Positions 34,172-44,405 of a DNA stretch of 64,000 nt are shown here, piece after piece; the stretch's first letter is position 1, and the number at the start of each line of letters is the position of its first letter. A program made the position numbers and the translations under genes. The stretch lies in the NCBI RefSeq assembly GCF_023065955.2, contig NW_026622808.1:41056475-41120474 (forward strand), written 5' to 3'. The notes below the pieces were generated by a model. That model searched no databases. It worked only from the letters and a program-made list of their open reading frames with translations, and had not been told where the DNA came from. Source of the DNA: Ursus arctos (Eukaryota; Chordata; Mammalia; Carnivora; Ursidae).

Positions 34172-34420
34172 GAAGTGATTAATGGGAAGAGTTTAAAATC
34201 AAACTGTCTGGGTTCAAATTTTAACTCTTCTGCTTGCTAACTGTGTGCCTTAAGCAAGTTTATTTACTTCTCTGTGTTTCACTTTTCTCCTCTGTAAAAC
34301 GAAGATAATAATAGTACCTATACCACAGGGTTGTTGTAAAAATGAAATTAATCCTTATAAAGTGCTCAGAACCATGTTTGACACAATTGTAATCGTTCAG
34401 GGAATGTTAATCTTTACCAG
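34172..34420 (+). mobile_element. MIR SINE
   Basis: GTTTAAAATCAAACTGTCTG, GTTCAAATTTTAACTCTTCT, CTAACTGTGTGCCTTAAGC, TTTCTCCTCTGTAAAACGAA, AATAATAGTACCTATACCAC, AGGGTTGTTGTAAAAATG, AAGTGCTCAGAACCATG. Nearly full length. Confidence 0.93.
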
Positions 34421-35354
34421 TGTCGTTATCATTAACATCGTTACTATGTGACAGATACCAGAAGGCTCACTTGGGTTAGGTGCCCTGTCCTCCAGCGGCA
34501 GGAAAGAACCAACAGGTGACTAGGTAGGGAGGGAGTAGCTAAGAGGAAAGGGGAGGAGCATAAAAGAGGACTGAGGTTTAGGGAAGGATTCTTAGACGCA
34601 GGTGCATTCTGGCTGAGACTGGAAGGATACAAAGAACTTAATCCAATGGGTGTAGCTGAAGTGGAGGGTGGGGGGGAGGGGTGCAGGGAGTGGGCACGAG
34701 GTCTGGGGTTCTCAGCAGAAGGACGTATGGGAGTTCCTGCTGGGAGTACCAGGTTGCTACTGTTAGGAGCTCCTGTGGTGGTAGCTGCCACTTCTGTTTC
34801 TTCCTTCCTCATCTGGCTCCTCACCTTCTTTTCCCTCTTTTCTCTCTCTTCTCCCTTTAAAAAGCCTTGATTGCAACAGCACTCCCAGACAGCACAGGTT
34901 GGTGGCCTCTGGTTTAGATACAGTCCCAAGGGGTAAGTGTGTGTGTGGGTGAGGTGTGTCATCGTCCTGGTCTGGGGACTCTATGATCCCAGGTCTTTAA
35001 TGGGGAAAGCCCCAGACTCATCTCCCTCTGCCTTGTTGTTTCTAGTAGAACAGCTCTGGACCATCAGTCCCACTGGCCATCCTGGTCTCTCTCCCATGCG
35101 TGCCACAGTCCTGGGACCACTTGTCCTAGAACATTAATAAGAACCAACTTCCATGGGTCCCGGAAAGTCGAGCCTCAGCTTACAAGCGTGGGAGAATTCC
35201 AGGTGAACAACAAAGTGACTAGCCTTTCTCTGGGCTTCCTGGTGAAGACCAAACTCACTGCTTTCCCATTTCTGTGCCTGTTTTTATTGAGCTTTGGCTA
35301 TTTACTTGAGTAGGAGCTGTCTGAGGCGCTAGAAGCAGATGAGCTGGAAGCTTG
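34421..35354. other. Unique sequence with G-quadruplex motif
   Basis: No gene recognised. The long minus-strand frame at 34444-34962 is Pro/Ser-rich because it reads G-rich DNA and is rejected as a gene. A canonical G-quadruplex motif lies at 34666-34688. Confidence 0.5.
34666..34688 (+). other. Canonical G-quadruplex motif
   Basis: Four runs of three or more G (GGG, G7, GGGG, GGG) separated by loops T, A and TGCA within 23 bases. Fits the G3+N1-7 pattern. Confidence 0.85.
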
Positions 35355-35490
35355 TCCCTACCACTTGCAGAGGCCGAACAAATCTTAGCAAGTTATGTAA
35401 ACCCTCAGAGCCTCTCTCTTCATCTGCAAGGTGGGGATTATAATACCAGCTCACAGAGCTTTGGTGAGGGTCAGACAGAGTGAATTTACA
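35355..35490 (+). mobile_element. MIR SINE fragment
   Basis: ATCTTAGCAAGTTATGTAAA, CCCTCAGAGCCTCTCTCTTC, ATCTGCAAGGTGGGGATTAT, AATACCAGCTCACAGAGC. Confidence 0.82.
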
Positions 35491-35684
35491 GCCCCCAGGC
35501 CAGGGCCCTTTCACCATCAGTGGCTGTGGAGTCGTGTCCTTAGGACCTGTGCATCCTCCTGGCCCTCCCCTCTTCCCCTCTAGCAGAGCCCTTGTAGCTG
35601 AGCGGTGTCTCCCTTTTCCTGCTTTCTGATTGGCTACCACCATCCCATCTTTACCTGGGACAGATTCGCTTACAATGTATTGTA

Positions 35685-35890
35685 AAACTGGAAAACAACC
35701 AAGCAGTGGGCTTGGAGAACAGAACAGGACTTTAAGCCAAAAATCTCCGTGACTTCGGTCAAACAGTTACACTGCTCCATCTCTTCCCTAAATTGGGATA
35801 GGAGCTGACTTGCAGGGTTTGTGTGAGGATTGAAGTGAGGTTATAGGAAAGCTCCTTGTAAACTGTATTGTTATTTCCATCAGCATTAAT
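35685..35890 (+). mobile_element. MIR SINE fragment
   Basis: CTCCGTGACTTCGGTCAAAC, TCTTCCCTAAATTGGGATAG, TTGCAGGGTTTGTGTGAGGA, TTGAAGTGAGGTTATAGG and a GTAAACTGTATTGTTATT end. Confidence 0.75.
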
Positions 35891-36054
35891 AACTACTGGC
35901 TGGTTTCCAGACGTTGCTGAGGAAGGTTATTATATACGTTCACCCTGGAAGGCAGCTGGAATGTGAAGTAACTCTGTGCTAAATCGGCCTCCTCAGAGGC
36001 GCCAGACCTGAGCTGTCCGCGAGGTAGCCGCCAGGCACATGTCACTGTAGAAAC

Positions 36055-36228
36055 TTTATTTTTTATTTAAAATTTAAATTCAATTAACCAACATCCAGTT
36101 AATAGACTTAGTCACACTAGCCACTTTTCAATGGCTCATAGCCACGTATGGCTGGTGGCTGCTGTATTGACAGAGCAAACATAGAACAGTTACATTATCA
36201 CAGAAAGTTCTACTGGACAGCACTGGAC
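36055..36228 (-). mobile_element. MER20-like hAT-Charlie MITE, antisense
   Basis: AAATTTAAATTCAATTAACC, GTCACACTAGCCACTTTTCA, ATGGCTCATAGCCACGTATG, GCTGGTGGCTGCTGTATTGA and AGTTCTACTGGACAGCACTG give the reversed MER20 order. Its other end is missing. Confidence 0.85.
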
Positions 36229-37079
36229 TAAAATAGGCATCCCCCCGCCATCTCTTTAAAGTGTTCCAGGAACCCGTAAAGTGGATTTTTTGGAGAGCCC
36301 ACAGAACATCTGTTATAGTTAGATTATCCCAAATATGTCCTTCAGATTTACTATAAATAAAAAAGAGACAGAAATGAACATTGTTGCTATGAAAATAGTT
36401 ATTAGAGTTACACAGACTAGTGACCTAGGGTGATGTACATTAATTCTCACATACATGTGCTTTCTGGGTCACCCCTCAGGGATTTAACAGGGGAGATAGT
36501 GTAATAGATAAGTATTAGATTTTAGGCAGAGATTATCCAGAAACCAAGGTGTAACGTTTGGGGGGTAAAAAAGTGGAGTTAACCAGCATTCCAGAAGCAG
36601 ACACGGGGTGGGGGGTGGGGAGGATGGTAATTGGCCTGCTCTTATCAAAAGATAACAAGAGATTTGCTGCAGCCTGTCTGCATAACTCCAGGACCCCAGG
36701 AGGAACTGGGCAATTATCATGTGTCACCGCAGAGCCTCCTGGAGGAGGAAAGGGCAGGCCTTGAGTCAGATACAATCATCATCATTACTTGCCCTGGTAA
36801 CTGGGTCTGAAACATCCCCCTGGTGAGCGTGCTTCCCTCTGGGGCTGGAATCTCCTCCTGCAGCAGGGTGAGGATGAGGTCTGGGGAGAAATCACCACGG
36901 TCCCATGCAGTTTCCCACCAGAAACCTTCCCAGAGGCATAGCGATGAGCCCAACTTAATTTTGTTTTTTTAAAAAAATGTATTGTTATTATTTTATTGTC
37001 CCTTGCTTGTACTTGCGGTATAGATGGTAATGAAGAAAATGGGAGCAGGCAATCTTGTGTAAGGTGGGGATAGTCATTT
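36229..37079. other. Unique sequence
   Basis: A G-rich patch at 36604-36625 has three long G runs. No exon or repeat recognised. Confidence 0.5.
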
Positions 37080-37175
37080 GTGCCTCCTAACATTGTTACA
37101 AAGATTAATTGAGGGACATGTGATAAGCTCTACTGCTGAGTATGGCACGTGCTAAACAGGAAAATATTTGCTTAA
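37080..37175 (+). mobile_element. MIR 3' remnant
   Basis: TTGTTACAAAGATTAATTGA, GGGACATGTGATAAGC and GAGTATGGCACGTGCTAAAC resemble the MIR 3' part. Short and diverged. Confidence 0.45.
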
Positions 37176-37210
37176 GTACTACTACTAGTACTTATTAGTA
37201 GTAAATAAAT

Positions 37211-37268
37211 ATTAATATTTCTTAGCAATATTTGTAAGTATTAATATTTCTTAGCAATATTTGTAAGT
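37211..37268. repeat. Exact 29-bp tandem duplication
   Basis: Two identical head-to-tail copies, 37211-37239 and 37240-37268, of a unit starting ATTAATATTTCTTAGC and ending TTTGTAAGT. A short partial third copy (ATTAGTAATG) follows. Confidence 0.98.
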
Positions 37269-37314
37269 ATTAGTAATGCTATGAAATATCAATTAAAATA
37301 TTATTAGTATATTT

Positions 37315-37609
37315 TTAAATGCATTCCACAGATAATTACTGAACATTCATTTGGTGTCAGACTCTGTTCTAAGCCCTGGGGCAGCAGAGCTGAATGACAC
37401 AGTGGCCTTGATCTCAGGGAAATTACACTTGAGAGAAGGGAGACTGTCCAGTGAGATAGTTACAGATAGTGACACATGTTAGTAAGAGGGACTAACAGGG
37501 AGAGGGGGACATCACAACCTATTTCCTTAGGGTGGCTTGCAAAGGCCTTTCTGAGGAGGGGACATTTGTCCTGACGCCTTGATGATGAATGCTCTCAGGT
37601 ATATCAATT
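37315..37609 (-). mobile_element. L2 3' region, antisense
   Basis: ATAATTACTGAACATTCATT, GGTGTCAGACTCTGTTCTAA, GCCCTGGGGCAGCAGAGCTG, AATGACACAGTGGCCTTGAT, GGCCTTTCTGAGGAGGGGAC and CTTGATGATGAATG: well-ordered reversed L2. Confidence 0.9.
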
Positions 37610-37628
37610 AGAATGCTTTGGACAATAG

Positions 37629-37824
37629 GGGTGCCTGGGTGGCTCAGTCGGTTAAGTGTCTGACTCTTGGTTTTGGCTCAAGTCATGATGTCAGGGTAGT
37701 GGGATGAATCCCCACATTCAGCTCGATGCGGAGTCTGCTTGAGGTTCTCTCTCTGTCTCTCTCTCCCTCTGCCTCTCCCCTCTCTCTCTCTCAAATAAAT
37801 ACATAAACCTTTTTTTTTAAAAAA
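37629..37824 (+). mobile_element. Can-SINE
   Basis: Head GGTGCCTGGGTGGCTCAGTC followed by GGTTAAGTGTCTGACTCTTG, GGCTCAAGTCATGATGTCAG, GATGCGGAGTCTGCTTGAGG, a (CT)n stretch, CAAATAAATACATAAA and an A-rich tail. Flanked by an imperfect duplication AGAATGCT(T/A)T(G/A)GA at about 37610 and 37825. Confidence 0.97.
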
Positions 37825-37842
37825 AGAATGCTATAGATGACA

Positions 37843-38552
37843 AAGAGAAGACAGCTCTGATTTGAATAGTTCAAATAAGAAGAACATTTACTGTCTCGTA
37901 TCACAAGAAATCCCGAGATAGGAAGGGGTTGGCTTACCCACAGCCCAAGGCCTAGCTTCTTCCTTCCTCAGGACGTCCTCTGGGTCCTCAGCATGGCTCC
38001 CCTCATGGCTGCCACTGTTCTCAGCACCACATCAGAGGCACCCAGAGGAAGACAGCATTCCCAGAAGTACATCCAGTGTGCTTCCTCTCACATCTCCATG
38101 ATCAGAACCCGGCCAAATGCTCACCTTTCAAACCACTCACCAGCGAGGGGATAGAATCGCCTTCGTTGGTATACTTTTCCTGTAAAGCCATATGAAATGC
38201 TTTTGACTTGTGAGTTAGGAGGCAAAACTGAGGGTATTGTGTAGGTAGTTCTATAACAAGAGGGAAAATAAATTTCCACAAAATTTTTATGGATTGATGA
38301 AATTCAAAATAGAATAATAATTAAATACAATTTTTTAGATTCAGGTCTACTAATGAGAAGAATAGGCTTTTTTGAGAGGATAACATTTTGCTTAATTGAG
38401 GAGCAAAAAAGATTGCAAGTGCTCCTCTGTTAATGCTAATCTCTGATGGGATTTTACATATTTCATCTGTGCAAATGTCTTCACACACACAGCTGATACA
38501 CGTGACCTCAAAATGCTTTCAAGTTGTTGCCGTGTTATGTGTCACTACCCAA
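37843..38552. other. Unique sequence
   Basis: No repeat or exon recognised. Confidence 0.5.
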
Positions 38553-38806
38553 TTTTGCTGTTGTGTGAAAGCAGCCACAGACAAAAAATAAATGAATGGA
38601 TGCAGCTGTGTTCCAATAAAACTTTACTTATGGCCACTGAGATTTGCAGTTCATGTAATTTTCATGTGTAAGAAAGTATTCTTTGTTTTTTTTTTTCTTT
38701 TCAATTATTTAAATGTAAAAACCATTCTTAGCTTGTAGGCTGTACAAAAACAGGCAGTATGCCAAATTTGGCCCATCGGCTCTGGTTTTCTGATTCCTAC
38801 TCTAGA
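38553..38806 (+). mobile_element. hAT-Charlie MITE (MER3-like)
   Basis: TTTGCTGTTGTGTGAAAGCA, GCCACAGACAAAAAATAAAT, GAATGGATGCAGCTGTGTTC, CAATAAAACTTTACTTATGG, then after an expanded T/AT-rich middle AAATTTGGCCCATCGGCTCT and TTTTCTGATTCCTACTC. The interior (about 38640-38740) is longer than in the copy at 31618, suggesting an insertion there. Confidence 0.85.
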
Positions 38807-39059
38807 ATAATGAGGATTTTCTCTGAGTCATGAGGGGAAGGGACTCTGTCTGCAGGGATCAGGGGGAAACAACACTTGGGTAGGGATCTAACAATGTCTA
38901 CTTCAAGGGGGAAATTTCAGGGCTAAGGAAACAAGTCCTGCAGCAGTCATAAGCCTGGCATCGATATCCCTCAGCCAGGAGCAGAGAGGAGAAGGAGAAG
39001 AGGTGCCCCAGTTGAGGGTGGGGAGGGGGAGACAACTTCCAGAATAGTGACGTGAGGAG
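38807..39059. other. Unique sequence
   Basis: No repeat recognised. Confidence 0.45.
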
Positions 39060-40465
39060 CCCCACAGAGCCTCTCCCTAGCAAAACAACCATAAGTGGAG
39101 AAAATTATTTTAAAAAACAAAATCCAACCATTTAAACTCTCTGAAAATTGTCCTAAGGGCACATAACAAATGAAAAAAATATTTATTCAAGAATATTTGT
39201 TAAATCTTGGTAAGAACAGTGAGAATCTGTGGCCCTTGAGTCAGAACCCATTTTCTCCTGGCCCTCCCCCCCAACTCCATGCTACAGAGGCCAAATTACA
39301 GATGAGCATTACCAAAATGTTAGGGCTCCCTTCCTCCACTCAGCCCCTACTCATAAGGTAGAGGCATTACTCCAGGTGCAGCAGGCTGATAATACTGGGG
39401 CCCGATTACCTCCACCCAGCTTGCTCACAGTGGGACTGGGAGAGGCACACTGTCCACACTAGGTGAGACAGGCCAAGGAGGTCAGAGACTGCTGTCCCAG
39501 TCCAGCACCCGCTCATAAAGCCGGGGTGTCACTCTGAGAGAAGCAGACCACTGTGTCTGACCCTAGCTTTGGGGAAGAGACTCAGAGATTTTGTCCATGA
39601 GAGAGAGAGGCAGTCCTAAAAAGGGTGCTCCAATGTAGCTTTAACCAAAAGGGCAGGTAGTAACTAATGTGGAGAAACCAGAACCCTCATACCACTGCTG
39701 GGAATGTAAAATGTCACACCCACCTTGGGAAACAGTCCTTATTACTTTCTTGATGGCATCCTTTGAGCACAAAACTTTTAATTTTGATGAAATCCAAGTT
39801 ATTTATATATTTACATTTTGGAAGTCCTAGAGGGAAAGAGAAAAAAGGAGTAGGAAGAGTGTATGAAGAAATAATAGCTGAAGATTTCCACGAATTGAAA
39901 AAGTTAAGCACTGAATTACCATATGACCCAGCAGTGCCACTCCTAGATACATACCCAAGAGAATAGTCACACAAAAGCTTATCCACAAATGTTCACAGCA
40001 GCATAATTCATAATACCAAGAAGTACAACAACCCAATGCCATCAAGGGATGAACAGATAAACAAAACATGGTGTATCCCTACAATGGAATATTATTCAGC
40101 CATAAAAAGGAATGGAGTATTGATACACACTGCAACATTGATGAACCTTGAAAACCATATGCCAAATGAAAGAAACCAGTCACAGAAGACAACACACTGT
40201 CCATTTACATGAATTATGCACAGTAGGCAAATCTGCAGAGACCGAAAGTAGATTTGATGTTGTGAGGCTATGAGGGCAGGAGAAAGGCCGAGTGACTGCT
40301 AATAAGAATGGGGTTAGTTTTTAGCATGATGGAAAGGTTCTAAAATTGATTGTGGTGATGGTTGCATAACTCTGTGAACATATTAGAAACCAGTGAACTG
40401 TATACTTTAAATGGATAAATGGGATAATATATGGCTTACAGCTCAATAAGGCTGTTATAAACATT
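39060..40465 (+). mobile_element. L1M mosaic: 5'/ORF1-region, 3' end, and an inverted ORF2 piece
   Basis: Segment A (39060-39650, sense) has ATTTAAACTCTCTGAAAATT and ACATAACAAATGAAAAAAAT, typical of old L1 ORF1-upstream sequence. Segment B (39655-39738, sense) has GTGGAGAAACCAGAACCCTC and CTGCTGGGAATGTAAAATG from near the ORF2 3' end. Segment C (39742-39812) is antisense ORF2 (TTTCTTGATGGCATCCTTTG, TTTTGATGAAATCCAAG). Segment D (39825-39896) is ORF1-region-like sense (GAAGAAATAATAGCTGAAGA). Segment E (39905-40465) resumes the ORF2 3' end and 3' UTR (ATTACCATATGACCCAGCAG, CAATGGAATATTATTCAGCC, GATTGTGGTGATGGTTGCAT). No intact frame. Confidence 0.85.
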
Positions 40466-40469
40466 AGAA

Positions 40470-40635
40470 AAGGAGAGACTAGAGAGGAGGGCAGAGAAGG
40501 CCAGCCAGATGGGCAGGGTCTTGCAGGCCTCATGGAGAGTAGAGCTTTGCTCCAGGCCAACAGGAAAACATTGGAGGTTTCAGAGCAGGCAATCAGATGT
40601 GACCTGATTTATATTTTAAAAATACTGCTTAAGAC
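40470..40635 (-). mobile_element. L2-like fragment, antisense
   Basis: GGCAGGGTCTTGCAGGCCTC, AACATTGGAGGTTTCAGAGC, ATCAGATGTGACCTGATTTA, TATTTTAAAAATACTGC correspond to the extended reversed L2-associated consensus ('gcagggccttgtaggcc ... ttggagggttttaagcagg ... gtgacatgatctgattt'). Confidence 0.7.
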
Positions 40636-41097
40636 TCCTTGCTCATAGTAAGAGCATTACCAGTGTTACTACTCTCTTGACTCTGCAATTTGAGTGGAAT
40701 GAATTCATTAAATGCCTGTTCTGTAGCTTCCAGGACACAAGTGCCCATTAGGTGCTCCCCAGCTGTAAGTCCAGGCCCCAGTAAGGCTATGAGAAGATCC
40801 TGTAGTATCGGCCACAGTCTCATCCTGCTTGCTGTGATGGTGGGCTCAGAATGGCTGCACCATCGGCTCATCCTTACTGCCGTTTTAGGAGCAATGCACA
40901 GAAAACCACACAGTAGGGGTGTCCATCCAGGACCCCAGCCATCCTGATCTCTGCTATGTGCCTCTTTGACCCTGATTATGGAAGAGAAAGCCTTATGCCC
41001 CCTCTGAGCCGTTCCCCAAGTCAGTTTACTCCACAGTAGAAGACTGTTTCCTCTGATAATCCCCCATGACTAGGTCCTCAAAGACTCCTGAGTCCTC
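40636..41097. other. Unique sequence
   Basis: No repeat recognised. Open frames on both strands at 40629-40947 lack domains. Confidence 0.5.
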
Positions 41098-41150
41098 AAT
41101 AATGAATGTTAATAATGTATAATAATGAATATAATAATGAATGTTCTCAA
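41098..41150. repeat. Imperfect AAT/AATG-rich repeat
   Basis: Alternating AATAATGAATGTTAATAATG and ATAATAATGAATATAATAATG units. Three related copies. Confidence 0.75.
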
Positions 41151-41179
41151 AGTGAGCAAATACTCTAAAGAAAAATTTC

Positions 41180-41182
<3 letters not shown>

Positions 41183-41226
<44 letters not shown>
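41183..41226. repeat. (TG)22 microsatellite
   Basis: Uninterrupted TG run. It encodes artefactual Cys-Val repeats in short frames. Confidence 0.98.
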
Positions 41227-41229
<3 letters not shown>

Positions 41230-41696
41230 ACAGAGTCTCAAACAGCTTTTCTATGTGGGGTCTGGCAGGTGCAAGCAAGAGAAGGAAGCAAACATCTCAT
41301 TTTGCAGTTAACCTGTCTCATTACATCATCTGTTGGCAACCTTGGATGACATTAGTTCTGGGAACTGGCCATATGTTTTTGGAAAGATAAGGACTCTACC
41401 TCCAGATATATTGATGGCAATGAGATCATGACATGAGAAGCTGGGGTTGTAACAGTAAAACCTAGCATCAAAAATTTAGACCAGAGGTCAGAGACTCAAA
41501 TGCCTTCAGGTCCAGAATGGTAACATAACAGCGTGTGGCTACTTGCTATTCAGACAGCAGTGAACTGTGGTTACCTGAGAGATTGTGGCTCAAATATATT
41601 CAAATTAAAAAAAAAATAGCTGATATGTTAATTAAACCTAACCCAACTGGTAGACCCATTAGCCTCCGATTTGTAAGCCATGAGATGGGCTTGCTG
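41227..41696. other. Unique sequence
   Basis: No repeat or exon recognised with confidence. Confidence 0.5.
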
Positions 41697-41707
41697 AACC
41701 ACTTTAA

Positions 41708-41880
41708 TTTTTTTTAAGATTTTATTAGAGAGAGAGCACAAACAGGGGGAGTGGCAGGCAGAGGGAGAAGCAGGCTCCCCGCAGAACAAGGAGCCCAATG
41801 CGGGACTCTATCCTAGGACCCCGGGATCATGACCTGAGCCAAAGGCAGATGCTTAACCGACTGAGCCACCCAGGAGTCCC
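41708..41880 (-). mobile_element. Can-SINE, antisense
   Basis: T-rich tail and AAGATTTTATTAGAGAGAGA at left, then AGCAGGCTCCCCGCAGAACA, AGGAGCCCAATGCGGGACTC, GATCATGACCTGAGCCAAAG and the reversed head GAGCCACCCAGGAGTCCC. Flanked by an approximate duplication AA(C/T)CACTTT at 41698-41705 and 41882-41889. Confidence 0.95.
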
Positions 41881-42094
41881 AAATCACTTTTTATCTTGGA
41901 ACAAGTTTACAGAATGATAAAGCCCCCAGGTTTACTCTCCTATTCAGAATAAACCTGGGTAGTTTCCTCGGACAGGGTTCTCTGAATAGGTGCTAACTCG
42001 TTATTACTTCTGTATTATAAGTAAGAAACTCTCTTTATGGGAGGGTCTCTAATAGTGACAGGTGAGGAGGATGGGGATGATCTGCATGTTTTCC

Positions 42095-42260
42095 ATGCCC
42101 CAGGCACCGGGCTAAGAGCTTCATAGTACTTACTCTGCTTACCTTATTTACTTTTAAAAATCCTCATGAAATAGACACCACTAGAGCCTTAAACTGAACT
42201 GAGGAGGTAACTGAAGGTCAGAAAAGTTAAGTAACTTATCGAAAATCACACAGCTTTATA
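42095..42260 (-). mobile_element. MIR SINE, antisense
   Basis: CCCCAGGCACCGGGCTAAGA, GCTTCATAGTACTTACTCTG, ATCCTCATGAAATAGACACC, GGTCAGAAAAGTTAAGTAAC, AAATCACACAGCTTTATAGC. Confidence 0.85.
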
Positions 42261-42533
42261 GCTTTCAAAACATTCCAGAGAAAAATCATTATTTAACGAA
42301 CACCCAGTTCTTTAGTGTTGCCTTCTTTTGTGGGTTTCAGAATGTGTTCCAAGCATTTACATGAATTTCAATTCCAATTTTCCAATCATGCCCATGAATA
42401 TAAACATTTATTGAAATATGCTTTAAAGAACAATAAATTCACAAGTATCTAGTAAAAGACAATAAAATAAGGGGCAGAATAACGGATCTATCAGTAGAAC
42501 TAAACTTGAACTTTTCAGACATTGGTCTAAAAT
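42261..42533. other. Unique sequence
   Basis: AT-rich, no exon recognised. Confidence 0.45.
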
Positions 42534-42735
42534 GAGGGTCAACAAACTGTGGCCCATAAGCCAATCCAGACTGCCACCTGCTTTTATAAATAAAGTTTTA
42601 TGGGAACACAGCTGCATGCATTCAGTGTGTGTCATCTGTGCTCTCTGCACACGGGAGAGGGTGTGACAAAGATGTGCAAAACAACAGTATTTACTATCTG
42701 GCCCTTTATAGAAAAAGTTTGCTGACCTTGGTCTA
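42534..42735 (-). mobile_element. hAT-Charlie MITE (MER3-like), antisense
   Basis: GGGTCAACAAACTGTGGCCC, GCTTTTATAAATAAAGTTTT, ATGGGAACACAGCTGCATGC, AACAGTATTTACTATCTGGC and CCCTTTATAGAAAAAGTTTG: the reverse of the element at 31618, with both ends present. Confidence 0.9.
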
Positions 42736-43018
42736 AAAAAACCCAACACCTTATACATAGCACATTTCTAATTTCCCCAATTCCATAATCTCTCTTGCTG
42801 TGTTTTCCCACGTTTTGGCAATGAAGCAAAAACCACTAAAGCAAAAAAGTGCCTTGGTAAATTGCCTGTTTTACCTCCTGACCTGGGTAAAGTCTCCTTT
42901 TCACTGGGAGGGGGAAACCAGTATTAGAGGGGCCAAGCCACTTGCCTAGGTCACAGAGCAGGTTGGGGCAACACTGAATAACAACAATATTGGGAATAAC
43001 AAAACAAAACAAAGCGCT
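42736..43018. other. Unique sequence with a small MIR piece
   Basis: CCACTTGCCTAGGTCACAGAGCAGG at 42939-42962 is a reversed MIR remnant. An (AACAAAAC)-type run is at 42996-43012. Confidence 0.45.
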
Positions 43019-43019
43019 C

Positions 43020-43175
43020 TCCTGAGTGCTTAACACTGCTCTGTGCTCAACAGGCGGCGTCTCCCAGAGTCCTCGCAGCTGCCTTCTGGGGTGATTACCA
43101 TAGTTGCCCCATCTGATAGACGAAGAAAGCAGGGCCTAGACCGGGAAATTTCCCAAGACCACACAACCTTCTGTG
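43020..43175 (-). mobile_element. MIR SINE, antisense
   Basis: TTACCATAGTTGCCCCATCT, GATAGACGAAGAAAGCAGGG, AATTTCCCAAGACCACACAA in MIR reversed order. Confidence 0.7.
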
Positions 43176-43449
43176 ACTCCAAAGGTAAGGGGTTTCCTCC
43201 ACAGCATGATATCAAAGCATCTTGAGTGAGTGCTCTGCCTTAAGGCTATTCTCAGGGACTTGGTGGAGCTAGAAAAGCAGGTGTGGCTACAGTGAAGCAC
43301 TGAGTCTCCTGGGGTGTTTACACAGCACCTGGACCAAGATCCACCTGCTAGGGCTGGAGACCGACAGAGCACTTGCACGTCAGATGCTCCAGCCTGCTGG
43401 GTGGGGGGTGGCCGGCAGAGCTTCCCCAGTCCCTCTGCTCCCAGATCAT

Positions 43450-43562
43450 TGAAGGCCAGGTGAACTCAATTTCCAACAGCAGAACAGGAGAACCAGATTT
43501 GGAATTGGAACGTGGACCCCCAGCTGGTTCTTGTATAAACAAATGCTTGAGAACTACTGGAT
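43450..43562. mobile_element. Possible MER5-like remnant
   Basis: Ends with AAATGCTTGAGAACTACTGG, resembling the ...TTGAGAACCACTG terminus of MER5-type MITEs. The body is too diverged to be sure. Confidence 0.3.
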
Positions 43563-43810
43563 AGATGATAAAAGGACGTTTCACCCAGAGAAAGCCAGGT
43601 AGATGCAAGTGGGTCTTCCTGGCTGGCGAGAGGCAGAGTCCTGCAACTACGCTGTCCTTTTAAGAAGGTAAAGTGGTAAGTAGCCACGGCTTTGCTTTCA
43701 AAGCCCAGAAGGGGGGTGTTGAGAAGGAGGTGGGGAAGGAAAGGGAGAAGATGGTCTGCTTTCATCTCCTCTTGCATTCTCGGCATTGGCCTCTGGTATG
43801 CGCAACGCTT

Positions 43811-44405
43811 TGTGTGGCAGACTGAATAATGCGCTTCCCCCACCCCAACCCCAAGAGGTCTACGTCCTCAGGAGCTAGGGATATGTTTCCTTACACGCAA
43901 AAGGGATTTTGTAGATTCAGGTTACAGATCTGGGGGTGGAGGGATTACCCTGGATTATCTGGGTAGATAGATCACCCATTAATCTAATCACATAAACCTG
44001 AACAGCAGGAAACCTTTCCTGGCTAAATTTTGAGATGCCACAAAGCAAGGGGAGGTGGGAAGGATTTGAAACCCACTGTTGCCAGCTTCATGAAGTAGGA
44101 AGCAACCACAAGCTAAGGAAATGCAGGAACAACTGGAAACAGCCTTAGGTGCCAGCCCAGGAGGAAACCAGGACTTTGGTTCTCAAAGTACAGGGAGCTA
44201 AACTCGGCAAACAACCTGAAGGAGGAAGGAAACAGATTATTCCCCGGAGCCTCCAGAAAGGAGCACAGAAAGCCTTGGTGACACCTTGATTTTGGCTGAG
44301 ACCGGCATTGCTTCCGACCTGTAGAACTGCAAGCTAATAAACCTGCCTTGTTTTTTAGCAACTAAGTCTGTGGCCACTTGTTAGGGCAGCAGTAGAAAAT
44401 GAATC
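43811..44405 (+). mobile_element. MaLR-like LTR, sense, nearly complete
   Basis: Starts TGTGTGGCAGACTGAATAAT, then CTACGTCCTCAGGAGCTAGG, CCTTACACGCAAAAGGGATT, TTACCCTGGATTATCTGGGT, TCTAATCACATAAACCTGAA, GAGCCTCCAGAAAGGAGCAC, GACACCTTGATTTTGGCTGA, a polyadenylation signal AATAAA (44336-44341), and the end TGTGGCCACTTGTTAGGGCA. Order and length fit a full MLT-type LTR. No internal sequence adjoins. Confidence 0.9.

Noticed and set aside
34444..34962. 172-codon minus-strand open frame
   Set aside because: Longest frame in the window, but Pro/Ser/Leu-rich because it reads a G-rich stretch including a quadruplex motif; no domain and no recognisable homology.
36604..36625. Second G-quadruplex
   Set aside because: Only three G runs of three or more are present (GGGG, GGGGGG, GGGG); the fourth is GG.
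43811..44405. Active retroviral promoter or provirus
   Set aside because: Only a solitary, diverged LTR is present; no gag, pol or env sequence on either side.
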